Below, in pieces: positions 29,967-40,093 of a DNA stretch of 64,000 nt; position 1 is the stretch's first letter; every line of letters begins with the position of its first letter. This DNA is from Cydia pomonella. Taxonomy: Eukaryota; Arthropoda; Insecta; Lepidoptera; Tortricidae. The notes below the pieces were generated by a model. The model did not search any database. It was given only the letters and a program-made list of their open reading frames with translations, and was not told where the DNA came from. The stretch lies in assembly GCF_033807575.1 (NCBI RefSeq), contig NC_084710.1:22114357-22178356 (forward strand), read 5' to 3'. The position numbers and the translations under genes were made by a program.

Positions 29967-31120
29967 CTAATGAAACTAACCATAAATCATTCCAAACTGT
30001 CATAGAAAACTAACTATTACTTTTAGGCAACTACGAGTAAATAAGGCCCATAGACTTACAGACTAACACTTAAAAATCATCTAAACAAAACAAACATTTA
30101 ATAGAACAAATATGAATATGTTTTACAACTTTTACTGCCTAGTAGTATTTTTTAAACAAAATAATTTTGACAAGTTGTAATAAAGCTACTTTTATTCAAA
30201 TTTTGCTTTATTTGGTTTTTGATTTCTCATTTCTTTTTAACGAAAAAAAATAAGTTAACCTACTTTTTACGTTTTAAGCAATGCATTTATTCTAATAGAT
30301 ATTGGATTGGATTCCATATTCGATTTCTTTTAGTTTGAGTTTCTACGCATGGAATAAATAAAAAAACAAAACGGTCCAATTTCATCTAACCCTTTCTCTA
30401 AAATATGAATACTTATTTATTTAATATAAGTAAACCTAAACATTGTATCGAAACAAGAGCAACCAATCGTATTAACCGTAACCCGAATATCCATTGCTAC
30501 GTGATCCGGCACTTTTACGGTAAATATGCTTTTATACCCTCCACATTAAAAAGGTCAGTTGTCTTAAGAATCTTCACATAAACTTAGTCCCTTTCGGACT
30601 TGTCGAAGGCTTTCGAATTGAATGTGCATCCCGGGAGCATTTAAGCCTGTCTATGGCACGACAGGCACAACTAAGCTTTATTAGGACGTGTTTCAACAGC
30701 TTTGTGTTCCTGTCTTTAGAAATCCGATATCTCGACCCAGTTTTGCGTTTTATGCATGCCGTTATAAGGCTATTGTTACCGAGTGCCCCAAGGGACGGTT
30801 TTGGGGTACATTTTCCTGTTGGTGTGATGTCTTTTTATTATAAGTAGCTACCTTTTTTATTATACCACAAATATGCGTAAATGTTTTTTGTAAGCCTTTT
30901 TTATATTGTCCAATAAATGTGGTTTTGTATGGGTATTATTTTTAAAATTAATGACGATTATATTCTATAGTAATACAATGTAATGTAGTTTAGTTCGTAG
31001 TGTAATTATAAAATAGAAACTTAGTACATGTTATAACCTTGCGATGAAGCATGCCTATTATTTTACTGCTAGTTAGATAATAGGTATATTAGGTACCACT
31101 TATCTCAGGCGGTTGCTGAA
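29967..31120. other. no gene seen
   Basis: Intronic sequence. A 64-codon frame at 30653-30847 has no recognisable feature. Confidence 0.4.
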
Positions 31121-31121
31121 G

Positions 31122-31258
31122 TAATGGGTGTTTTCTATGTATTTAAATATTTATATATTATGTGTATAATTGTCGTTGACTAAGTACCCACAACACAAGC
31201 CTTATTGAGCTTACTGTGGGACTTAGTCAATTTGTGTAATAATCTAATAATGTTCTAT
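31122..31258 (+). mobile_element. SINE family A, 5'-truncated copy 6
   Basis: From 'atgggtgttttctatgtatttaaat' to 'cttactgtgggacttagtcaatttgtgtaataat'. The head is absent. Confidence 0.75.
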
Positions 31259-31294
31259 TACTTATAACAGTGATCACCCATGCTAAAAGTGTTT

Positions 31295-31440
31295 TGTATG
31301 TATGTATGTATGTCACTTTATTGCACATAAACAGGTTAATATAAAACAGACAAATAAAAATATATGTACAACGGTGAACTTATCCCTAAAAGGGATCTCT
31401 TCCAGCTAACCTTTGAAAAAAGCTAAAGGATCAAACACAG
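31295..31440 (-). mobile_element. LINE 3' UTR fragment of the 'TTTATTGCAC' type, copy 2
   Basis: (GTAT)n tail at 31298-31311, 'cactttattgcacataaacagg' and 'gatctcttccagctaacctt'. Inverted orientation. Lies about 330 bp before the ACE acceptor at 31770. Confidence 0.55.
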
Positions 31441-31770
31441 TGTTATTTTTTTTTTCTAAATCTTGACTTCCACCTAGTATGGTATTTAATGTATCTATGT
31501 GGACATCATTTAATGGCTTTATGTATTGTATCTTTAAGTTTAGCAGAATTTTGTTTCTATTGCTGTTGAAGCCCCAAATAACAGATTTTTTTATTACTAA
31601 TATACATACTTTGAATCGATGCTGTGGAAACACCATTTAGGAGAATTCCATTTTAGATAGTAGGTACATTTTACTTCAACTTTGTAATTGTAGCGTAGTT
31701 TTTTAATAATAGTCTTTGTCCAAAATAGCACTTGAAATCACGCATTTCAAAACCAACCTCTCAATTCCAG

Positions 31771-31959
31771 ACGCCTGATGGAACGCGGATCCTCCGTACC
31801 CTGGACCCAGGTTCTTCAGGAAAGCATCGGCGAGTCACGACTGAGCGGAGAAGCCCTCAGGGACTACTTCCGACCCCTGGAGGAGTGGCTGCGGAGCGAG
31901 AACCTCAGGACTGGGGAGTACCTGGGCTGGAGTTATGATGGAGACTATTGCAAGTTTAG
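31771..31959 (+). CDS. Penultimate exon of the ACE-like (peptidase M2) gene
   Basis: Acceptor CTCAATTCCAG ends at 31770 and donor AG|GTAAGT starts at 31960. 189 bp, entering at phase 2 and leaving at phase 2. Residues RLMERGSSVPWTQVLQESIG, then 'LSGEALRDYFRPLEEWLRSE' and 'GEYLGW' follow the M2 C-terminal pattern (G-S-x-PW, AL-x2-YF-x-PL-x2-WL, GE-x-LGW) closely. The stretch ends in WSYDGDYCKF. Together with 6450-6590 it reproduces the end of the family's catalytic domain with no gap. The first base completes Thr after 6590. Confidence 0.9.
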
Positions 31960-32532
31960 GTAAGTCACTACTGATTTTCAAAGAATATCTTTGCTAGTAG
32001 TGTGTAGATATATCAAAATTATGTATATAGTCTAATACTGCAACGTATGTTCCACAAGCTCAAAAGGAAATTAAGTATCAATACCAATGTTTCTTTTGCT
32101 TTAGTTAGTTATTATTTCTTCCATTTATAAACATACTTTGCCATTGAATTACAAATATATAGTAAATCACACACCTGAACGAAAAAAATAGAGTTTATTT
32201 GTGACCATACAATACAAATATGTGACCATATTTGGGAGCTTTGGACTATATTTGTGTGGTTTTACGGTACCTGAATCTTCAAAACACACATAGTAGTCTT
32301 TTCAGACAATTTTCCAAAAACATTCTGGAACACGAACCCAAAATCATGCAGTAGAGAATCAACAAAGACAATCTATTAATACATATTTCATTAGCAAGAT
32401 TTTCTATCTTAAGTTTGTAGGTTAGAAGTGAAGCATCATCCAATTTGAAATATTAAACAGAAATCAGCATCTAATCTTTTTTTTAATGTTAAATAATTGT
32501 AATATCTATATTATTATTATTTTTAATTTCAG
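31960..32532 (+). other. Last intron of the ACE-like gene (573 bp)
   Basis: GTAAGT donor at 31960 and TTTTTAATTTCAG acceptor ending at 32532. AT-rich, no feature inside. Confidence 0.8.
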
Positions 32533-32656
32533 CATCGAAACGGCAGGTCTGCAAGTGTATGGTGGCTTCTACAACGCCGCTAACCGACACGACCTCACGC
32601 ACTTCGCTGGACTGCTCCTCATCTCTTTCTTCACCACCGTTTTCATTCGATGGTGA
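32533..32656 (+). CDS. Terminal exon of the ACE-like gene with hydrophobic C-terminus
   Basis: 124 bp beginning with the base that completes Ser (AG|C) and ending with TGA at 32654-32656. Residues IETAGLQVYGGFYNAANRHD are followed by LTHFAGLLLISFFTTVFIRW. About 15 hydrophobic residues reaching the very end, after a small-residue NAAN stretch, fit either a C-terminal membrane anchor or a GPI-attachment signal. Which one cannot be told. The tail is poorly conserved in the family. The last 72 bases form unit 1 of a 75-bp tandem array that continues into the 3' UTR. Confidence 0.82.
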
Positions 32657-32822
32657 TTTCGACATGACCTCACGCACTTGAATTTACTTTTCTATAAATC
32701 CTTTATCATCACTTTTTTCGTTTGATGGTAATTGCGACATAACTTCACACGTTTCACGAGAGTCTTATTTGGATCCTTTATCATCATTGTTTTCATACGG
32801 TAGTGATTACGATACAAACTTT
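32585..32822 (+). repeat. 75-bp tandem array starting in the terminal ACE exon
   Basis: CGACACGACCTCACGCACTT (32585) recurs as CGACATGACCTCACGCACTT (32660), CGACATAACTTCACACGTTT (32735) and a start CGATACAAACTT (32810): exactly 75 bp each time. Unit ends 'ttttcattcgatggtgattt', 'tttcgtttgatggtaattg' and 'ttttcatacggtagtgatta' also align. Units 2 and 3 lie after the stop codon and resemble each other more than unit 1 in the middle. Confidence 0.85.
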
Positions 32823-32843
32823 AGTGTATTTCTATACCTCATG

Positions 32844-32940
32844 TCATCCACGATGACGCGCAGATTTGGCAAATATGACCTTTAATAACATGACAATACA
32901 ACTCAAAGTATGCGTCTTCGTGAGTGACACGATCTATACT
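32844..32940 (+). repeat. Dispersed repeat G, copy 2
   Basis: 'gtcatccacgatgacgcgcagatttg', 'gacctttaataacatgacaa' and 'gcgtcttcgtgagtgacacgatctat' match 7166-7270. Starts about 30 bp after the 75-bp array. Confidence 0.6.
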
Positions 32941-33205
32941 TATCTCCTTCTTGTGAACGTGATAAAATACACTTAGAAGAATATAATAGAATAGAAAAAC
33001 GTTTTATTGCAAAACCATCTACAAACAGCACCACATTATTAAAAATAAAAAGAATGAAAGAAGATCTAATACGCTAAACAGTTATAACTACACCAACGTA
33101 CTTCACCCCTTCCTGATTGGCATTTTCGTCATCATATTCAGTCGGTGGTAATAAGTTCTACATTCAGTCCAAAAATCTGCTCGTTATCGAGGTAATGAAT
33201 ACAAT
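32941..33205. other. no gene seen; 3' flank of the ACE-like gene
   Basis: Includes (AATAG)n-like sequence and 'gttttattgcaaaacca' near 33001 that may be another inverted retroposon tail. No clear polyadenylation signal can be assigned to the gene. Confidence 0.35.
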
Positions 33206-33355
33206 ACAATACAAATCCTCTTTATTGCACAACCTCTGAAAAAATGTACATGGAAACACATAAAATAAATGAAGATTGAGGTAAACAACAGGCGGCCTTA
33301 TCGCTACAGAGCAATCTCTTCCAGACAACCTTTAGGTAATGGAGAAATGAACCTT
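33206..33355 (-). mobile_element. LINE 3' UTR fragment of the 'TTTATTGCAC' type, copy 3
   Basis: (AATAC)n tail at 33196-33213, 'cctctttattgcacaacctc', then 'aacaggcggccttatcgctacagagcaatctcttccagacaacctt', the inverse of 47280-47325. Confidence 0.65.
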
Positions 33356-34260
33356 AAATTAACTAATTAGGAGGTGCAAAAAATCTAAATAGCAAACTAA
33401 ATTAAAACCAAAACAAGAAATTAAAAAAAAAAAAAACAATTACTGAAATAGGTTGTGATAACGGTTTTGGCTTTATAATAATGAGAAATATTGTTTAAAT
33501 TGTATTCTTAAATAATTTTGTTACTGTCATTTTTTCGCAATTACCTGAATTCATTCTAAAATGACATATACCTAGTTGAACATTTATATCAGAAGAGGTA
33601 TATTTGATAATAGATTACAAGTTATGTCATGTTTTATATAAGTTTTTAAAGTATTATTATAATTCAGGGTTAATAATGTACATAATAGTATGTAGTACAG
33701 TTATTTTGTAAATATCTTTGTAATATCACGAGATTTATAACAGTATAGTTTATTGTGATAATGTTGAATACAATAATACTAAAAATGACGTTTTATTTCA
33801 TTTCTTTCCTAATCATCCTGGGGGTTGGTCGTGAACCAACACGAAGGAAAGTCTGTTCGTATTTCGAACACCGATTTCGCCCGGCGCGGCGATTGGTCGT
33901 GAACCAAAAGATCGGATAATGCACAACGCACAACGAAACAAAGGGCCTAGACATTCTTTATTTGTGCGTGGTAGCGTCCACACGTCGGTCTAGTTGCCGA
34001 ACACCACAAGACCACATTCTACCTAATTGTTTTTTTTTTTTTTTGGAAAATGTTGCCAGTCTTTAATAATATGGGAGATTTCAGAAAATAATGTACGCAA
34101 TTAGCGTGAGTTGTTAAGAAAAGTTAATCGCTGTTAGTTTTGTGACGATGATTAAGCATTAAATCTCAATAAAAACCTGGTTTTGGTGTTCAATTCATAA
34201 ACTATAAGCTTTATTACAATGTAAATAACCGGCCAAGAGCATGTCGGGCCACGCTCAGTG
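33356..34260. other. no gene seen
   Basis: AT-rich. 33820-33990 has 'ggttggtcgtgaaccaacacgaaggaaa' and 'gattggtcgtgaaccaaaag', a pair of near-identical GGTCGTGAACCAA motifs of unknown meaning. Confidence 0.35.
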
Positions 34261-34847
34261 TAGGGTTCCGTAGTTACTCTTCCGTCACAATAAGCTAAAC
34301 TGGAGCTTAAACTATAGTAAATTATTAACCAAGGGATGAAACGGTACCTTTCACCCGAGTTAAACAAATAGGCAAATTTGCATAATCAGTACCTAATTAA
34401 AGTAAGTCTTTTTACTATGAAGGGAAAACTTTTTGCGATAACTCAAAAACAGCTAAACTGATCATGTCCGCTATAGTTTTCATTTAATGTCTTTCTTAAG
34501 CTCTACTTCCACGATTTTTTTCATATTTTTTGGACCTATGGTTCAAAAGTTAGAGGGGGGGGACACATTTTTTTTTTCTTTCGAAGCGATTATCTCCGAA
34601 TATATTCACTTTATCAAAAAATGTTTTTTGAAAACCCCTATTAGTTTTGAAAGACCTTTCCAACGATATCCCACACTTTAGGGTTGAAGCGAAAAAAAAA
34701 TTTCACCCCCAATTTACGTGTAGGGGAGGTACCCTAAAAAAAATTAAATTTTTAGATTTTATTGTACGACTTAGTCGGCTTTATTGATTTATATATCCAT
34801 GCCAAATTTCAGCTTTCTAGCACTAACGACCACGGAGCAAAGCCTCG

Positions 34848-34878
<31 letters not shown>

Positions 34879-34924
34879 GGACATGGCGAAACTATAAGGG
34901 TTCCTAGTTGACTACGGAACCCTA
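34261..34924. mobile_element. 664-bp element with TAGGGTTCCGTAGT inverted ends
   Basis: TAGGGTTCCGTAGTTA at 34261 and TGACTACGGAACCCTA at 34909-34924 are inverse with one mismatch. Near the right end is a (CAGA)n run (34849-34879) and 'catggcgaaactataagggttcctagttg'. A familiar lepidopteran repeat; no protein. Partial relatives at 35300-35440, 16020-16230 and 52030-52290. Confidence 0.6.
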
Positions 34925-35023
34925 AAAAAGGCAAAAAGTAGATTCATATAAAAATTTCATGTTTAATTTTTGACACAAAACTGACAGGGATTAACTTTTC
35001 TTAACAACTCATGCTTTTTTTTA

Positions 35024-35224
35024 AAATAAATATTATAGGACATTATCACACAAATTGACTAAGTCCCACAGTAAGCTCAATAAGGCTTGTGTTGAGGGTA
35101 CTTAGACGACGATATATATAATATATAAATATTTATAAATACTTAAATACATAGAAAACACCCATGACTCAGGAACAAATATCCATGCTCATCACACGAA
35201 TAAATGCCCTTACCAGGATTTGAA
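35024..35224 (-). mobile_element. SINE family A, copy 7, lacking its tRNA head
   Basis: Colinear with copy 4 (8583-8765) but stops abruptly inside box B at 'accaggatttgaa'. It is joined to unrelated sequence at 35225, which is 3' truncation relative to this strand but 5' truncation of the retroposon. Confidence 0.75.
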
Positions 35225-36040
35225 AAAATGGTTGTTAGAGATATTTATTCGTTTTGAAACACTTACCACTTTGTCGCCATGATTGATTTATTCTTCAATG
35301 GTAAATTGCAGCTTTCTAGCACTAATACTCGTAATCACGGAGCAAAGCCTCGGACGGACGGATAGACGGACATGGTGAAACTATAAGGGTTCACTATTCA
35401 ATATACTCTATGAAGGGTTCCTCGTTGAGTACGGGCACAAAATAAATTGTCAACTTATATTAGGCCATCGTATAATAAATTGAGATTTGACTGTATTTAA
35501 TTGTAGAACGTCAAATGCGAAACTTATACATTTAGGGTCGTGATGATGTTGACCCTATATCTTCCAAAAAATACAATAAAATAAAAAAAACAGTACATTT
35601 TTTGAGCATTCTGGTCAGGTCATTGTGGATAAGTCCGTCTATCAGGTAAGATCAACTAAAAAATAAACTAATTTAACAATGAGGCCATTCTAATTTAACT
35701 TTTCACCAATTCTTAAGTGAAAAGTGTCGAAGGGAAAAACTAGGAAAGGCAATCTCGAACCTCTAACCAAGATTGGCGATTCGAGATTTCACTAAAAATC
35801 TGAATCGAGATTAGTAGTTTCGAGATCTCGAGTGCCAGAGATCAATCTCGATAAGATAGAGATTTGACAAAGTGATTACAAAATAGTTATTTTGTTTGAA
35901 ATTTCCCGTGAATGTAGTAAATTGCCTATTTAGGGTACTTGATGTGATATTTGCAGAATAAAAGAGAAACTGATACTTTTTTTTTACTAACAAAATAACA
36001 AAATATTATAATATATAGATATGCATGTTAGCAATAATTT
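35225..36040. other. no gene; fragment of the 34261 repeat plus unrecognised sequence
   Basis: 35300-35440 repeats 'gcagctttctagcactaa', 'cggagcaaagcctcgga' and 'aaactataagggttc' from the 34261 element. 35750-35870 is dense in TCGAGAT/ATCTCGA words. No exon. Confidence 0.4.
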
Positions 36041-36165
36041 TATATAAGTATAGCAACCTAATTTATAATATTTCTACGCCGATAGAGGCAGAATATGAAG
36101 CGCTTATTATGAATTGACCATCTTTGTACCATATTCTAAGAAATAAACATTTGTATTTGTATTTA
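36041..36165 (+). mobile_element. Retroposon 3' end with (TTTGTA)n tail
   Basis: 'ctacgccgatagaggcagaatatgaagcgcttattatgaattgaccatctttgtaccatattctaag' then AATAAA and a TTTGTATTTGTATTT tail at 36148-36164. Looks like a 5'-truncated LINE 3' UTR. Confidence 0.4.
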
Positions 36166-36605
36166 AACGTTATTACGACATTAAATGGGTTGTTAGTTAT
36201 TTAGCATTATTCATGTAAATAAACTAAAATTCAAGAAAAAAAATTGATAATTTTACTCATTCTATTTTTATTTAATATTTAATATGTCTAAAACAGTTTC
36301 ATTGACTGTATGAGTAAAGCCGTGGACTATTGGCAGTTTTAGAACGAAAGGGTATAAATTTAAAAGTAATTAATATTCATATTCGTTTATTGCACTCATG
36401 TACGATGCATTATGTCTAGGACTTGTTGCTATACTTTACTTTACATGCTTTAATGAACCAAATCATTTTAATTAAAATTACTACAGTTTGCTAAATAAAA
36501 AAATAAAATAAAAAACAAATTTAATAGGTATATAAGATACACAATAATACCAAATGCACAGTGGTTAATTGAAATTACTTTTATTTTCTATAGTTTAAAT
36601 ATTTA

Positions 36606-38411
36606 TTAATCAGCGTACATTAACTCAATTATAAATATTACAAACGCCAGTACCAATCCTGTGCTTAAAATACTAAACGGTATAATAAAATCTACTAATT
36701 TTAGACTACTAATTTCAAACGAACCACCAACATTCGAGTCTACATCGTTATCAAACATATGAATTTTTTTAGCAACATCAACAAAACCATTATCAACTAA
36801 GCGTAATATTTTAAGCTGGAAATCTTTTAAAAGTGGAAAACCGCGTTTTAAGAATATGGCATAAAGGGTGTTGTACAGTTTTTCCTTCATGACATGGATT
36901 TGTGCCTTTTTCGTTGGATTTCTCGTTATCCACCAAAGGTATCGATAGTAGTGTGTGACTGTGTACTTATTTTGCGTTTTTGCTACCATATCCATAGATA
37001 AATCTGCAGTTTCACAACCCAGTGTTTCTAGATATTCTTCATGTATAATAGGAACTTGGCCAGAGCTTTTCATAAACGAAGCTATGTCTGGTGCGAAACA
37101 CGGAGTAATGTTGAAATCGTATAAAGATATGTATTCATTCAATTGGGACTTGCTGGTTCGGTATGTAGTAAAACTTGTTAGTTTTGTTTGGTAAAAACAG
37201 TTTACTAGAAACCCAAACCATATCCAATGAACAATGATCAAGTTTTTAAATGTTTGTCTTTTGAGACTTAATTTAATGTTGTGTGTACAATTCCCAAATA
37301 GATTAAGGAGTTCAGAAGATATATATTTATTTAGTACCGTGTAATAATCTTTATTATTTGAAAGAAGAAATGAACAAAGTAAGAATATTATTAGTAATAG
37401 TAGCCAGACCAGTGGTGTAAACACTTTGTAAATGATTTTCCATCGTTCTAAGAGACCGGAGCTAGGAGTCACTATAACAAAACTATCTTCATACGCAAAG
37501 TGGGTCCATATAAAGTCAAAGAATAGCGCTCGTCGACTGTTCAAAGCAAAGGCCCCAATTATTAAATCCACTTCATTTTCATGTAATTTTCTTAATATGC
37601 CAGTGACAGTAAAATTATCAAATACTTGGCCAAATTCAGTTTCGGAAAGAAATATATAATTTAAAGAAATATTTTCCGTCTGTGCTAAAATGTTCAAAAA
37701 AAAAATTTCTATTCCGACAGCGTATTCATTTTTCGAGTCTTTATCCGACATAACTAACGGTGGGTAATTATGAGTTGCTACTTGTAAAACACAATTCTTA
37801 AGGATAGGAATATCATGTTCATGTATCGAGTCCATAATATCAGATGTCTTAACTCTATTACAGTCACTTATTTTAACTGTATTACTATAATTCCGGCCAC
37901 AACCACCTTCTGCGTATGGAAAATAGGAAAATATTGATGAATAATTATTTGTTTCTCTGACAATAATAAGAGTATGTATAATATGATACTTCCAAAGTGT
38001 ATGAAATACTAGAATAATATTATCTTTCGTAGTATCTGCTATCATTATGATGTATATAGCTTCTGGCTTGCGGTAATTATCCTTGTTCATAACGTCAATC
38101 AAATTTTGAAAATACGATAGGTTCTGACCAAATATTATAAAAATAGTGGGCGATGCAGCAACACGCACACCACCATCTTTTACGTAAAGCTTGACGTTGT
38201 TAGTTTCGTGAATCTTCCGAAGCAACTCAGTGGTGACAATGTCATTGTTAATGATAGCTATATCTGAGTTAAACAGAGATTTTGACGCAATCATATCTGC
38301 AATACATTGTTCTTCTAATTCTTGTTGTATTTCGGGAACATGAACATTTCCATTGGCCACATTTGTATAAACTATATCAATGAAATAATAAATCACTATT
38401 TTGTAAAGCAT
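36606..38411 (-). CDS. Divergent ionotropic receptor (chemosensory, iGluR-like), single exon
   Basis: 601 residues. Likely signal peptide (1-21), short amino-terminal region, ligand-binding S1 (about 208-320: VATHNYPPLVM, GIEIFFLNIL, DLIIGAFALNSRRALFFDF), TM1 (328-350), pore-side segment (LNLFGNC, 369-375), TM2 (389-408) followed by the IR-typical YQTKLTSFTT (407-416), S2 (about 425-560) and TM3 (572-597). It would form a ligand-gated cation channel in chemosensory neurons, probably with an IR co-receptor. The iGluR glutamate-binding pattern is not kept beyond the S1 Arg (SRR, 292-294), as expected for divergent IRs. Intronless IRs in Lepidoptera include IR7d-like groups, but the subgroup is not settled here. 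An AATAAA overlaps the stop. Confidence 0.9.
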   Translation of the reverse strand: MLYKIVIYYFIDIVYTNVANGNVHVPEIQQELEEQCIADMIASKSLFNSDIAIINNDIVTTELLRKIHETNNVKLYVKDGGVRVAASPTIFIIFGQNLSYFQNLIDVMNKDNYRKPEAIYIIMIADTTKDNIILVFHTLWKYHIIHTLIIVRETNNYSSIFSYFPYAEGGCGRNYSNTVKISDCNRVKTSDIMDSIHEHDIPILKNCVLQVATHNYPPLVMSDKDSKNEYAVGIEIFFLNILAQTENISLNYIFLSETEFGQVFDNFTVTGILRKLHENEVDLIIGAFALNSRRALFFDFIWTHFAYEDSFVIVTPSSGLLERWKIIYKVFTPLVWLLLLIIFLLCSFLLSNNKDYYTVLNKYISSELLNLFGNCTHNIKLSLKRQTFKNLIIVHWIWFGFLVNCFYQTKLTSFTTYRTSKSQLNEYISLYDFNITPCFAPDIASFMKSSGQVPIIHEEYLETLGCETADLSMDMVAKTQNKYTVTHYYRYLWWITRNPTKKAQIHVMKEKLYNTLYAIFLKRGFPLLKDFQLKILRLVDNGFVDVAKKIHMFDNDVDSNVGGSFEISSLKLVDFIIPFSILSTGLVLAFVIFIIELMYAD

Positions 38412-38540
38412 GACTGAATGGCGTGAGTGCGCTAATGATACTAACAGTTACAACCATATGTGACTATAATTATGATAACAACTGTCAGATAACGTTGGTA
38501 ATAACTGACATAAAATTATTGCTGTAATTAATGACATAAA
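38412..38540 (-). promoter_or_regulatory. Upstream flank of the ionotropic receptor gene
   Basis: About 130 bp of unique AT-rich sequence separate the receptor start from a dead LINE fragment at 38543. The promoter must lie here or overlap the LINE remnant. No TATA box is obvious. Confidence 0.25.
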
Positions 38541-38542
38541 TA

Positions 38543-38995
38543 ATGGACATTCTAGGCTACCATGCGTCCGAAGCGCTGGAAGGATACCCCGCCACGTCAG
38601 GTATTAATGATGTCGTCCGTCTGGCCCCTGTTAGTGGCAAAGTGCCGGCTGTCCTTGAGCCCAGTGATCTGGCTAAGAATGACTTGTCTTGGAGCATGGG
38701 TCGGTCGCTAGTTTGCGACACTACTTGTGTTGATACCCTGGCACGTCCAATGTTCCAAGCACCAAAGATGCTGCTGGCACTGCGGCATCCTTGGCTGAAA
38801 GCCTCAGCTGCATGTTTGCGGCGTTTGATGTTGAATCTTTAGGGCTATGGGGGCCAAGTGGGCGACGGCAGTATAAAGACTTATCGGGCCGCCTAATAAG
38901 AGGCTTCTGTTTCCCAGAGGGCTGGCCACTATTTGGCACATTGCAAGGATTTCGGCCAGCCTTCTGGGTCCCTTGCCCGTTGTCGATTTGGTAAA
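38543..38995 (+). pseudogene. Decayed LINE reverse-transcriptase C-terminus, type 5
   Basis: Plus-strand fragments read VPAVLEPSDLAKND, 'WSMGRSLVCDTTCVDTLA', then in another frame AAASLAESLSCMFAAFDVES followed by LGLWGPSGRRQYKDLSGRL. This order (xVPAxLEPxxL, WxMGRxLVxDxTCVDTLA, FxVExLGxWGPxAR) is the conserved end of a widespread invertebrate retroelement RT. The frame changes near 38790 and stops at 38839. Two overlapping short frames here are pieces of this one remnant, not genes. Confidence 0.75.
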
Positions 38996-39962
38996 AAAAT
39001 AAATATTTAGCGGTTTTTGTACTTAAATAGTAAGATTTATTAATAAATAATTTCTCACCTAATGTCCATGTAAATCGCGCTAGTAAAAGTCATAATTACA
39101 TTAAATTCAAAACAAGGTACCTATATTTAATTTCATTTCTCATGCCTTGAAAGTGGGTCGTGCGTCTAAAATTGTTGTGGTATGAAGTGTGCAGAAAGTA
39201 ATATGTTTCTGCACTAGACCAAAACATTCAAAGTACTTTTTTATGAGAGCAGTTCAAATTTGGTTCTAAATTAATTTGTTGGACAGTTTACAATAACGAT
39301 AATTTTACCTTAATTGTTAATTGAAAGTGACCTTAAGAAATACTTACTATATATTATAAGTAATCTTAGATTTAATACTTAGTCGTGTTTTTAATGCACA
39401 TGTATTTTTCTTTCTTCGTATTCGAAATGAAAAGTAGAGCACAATTTCATCCCTTGGTTAACAATCTACTATTTACGGTTCATTTACATCATTGTTATCA
39501 TAATCATCAACCTTAACATTTTAATTACAATTAACAGCGTTTATTAATTCAATAAAATTAAAAAATATACACGCGTCAATCTTTCAATCGAGAATTCCTA
39601 CCGACGTGATCGAACCTCGAAAATCCGCTCCAGATCTCGCAGTTTCAAGATCTCGCGAAATAAAGATTGCATTCCCTAAAGGTGACGTTCAGATTCAGAT
39701 TGCACCATTATTGTAGCGCGACATTACTGCCGACTGCATTTCAGCTCCGGCCAGCAACTTCGATTTGCATTTGCGGCAATAATTTCGTGCTGTCGTGCAA
39801 GAAACGTCAAAAAGTTCATTTGATGGAGAAATGTATGGCAAATTTGACATCATCTACTGCAGTAGGTAATACACCTTTATTCCATTGGTGGTTTTTTCAA
39901 ATCCTGATCAAATCAGTAGACAAAAATCATCGCATAATGCTCTGGGTTCATCCACTGTAGGC
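38996..39962. other. no gene seen
   Basis: AT-rich. A 97-codon frame at 39667-39960 has no recognised domain. 39585-39665 has several ATCTCG words like 35750-35870. Confidence 0.35.
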
Positions 39963-40093
39963 CTAGCACACATGATTGGCATGAGAACATCTCGCGGCGA
40001 GATAGACTACCCGTCTTTTTATAACCATGCTAATTAAAGAGGGACGGGTAGTCTATCTCGCCCCGAGATAGTCTCCCGCCAATCATGTGCTAG
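39963..40093. mobile_element. Foldback MITE family 5 (131 bp)
   Basis: CTAGCACACATGATTGGC at the left is mirrored by GCCAATCATGTGCTAG at the right, and inner arms GGCGAGATAGACTACCCGTC and GACGGGTAGTCTATCTCGCC pair perfectly. Loop of about 24 nt. Confidence 0.75.

Larger units (their letters stand above)
6591..31770 (+). other. Giant intron (about 25.2 kb) of the ACE-like gene
   Basis: Joining 6590 to 31771 gives an uninterrupted frame whose 17-residue junction (AGRILT/RLMERGSSVPW) lines up without a gap with the human ACE segment of the same length. No ACE block is therefore missing between the exons. The intron contains the exon-copy array, the BEL/Pao element, SINEs, LINE stubs and MITEs listed separately. 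Confidence 0.75.

Noticed and set aside
38543..38842. 99-codon frame as a host gene
   Set aside because: It carries the LINE signature WSMGRSLVCDTTCVDTLA and breaks where the rest of the RT end continues in another frame.
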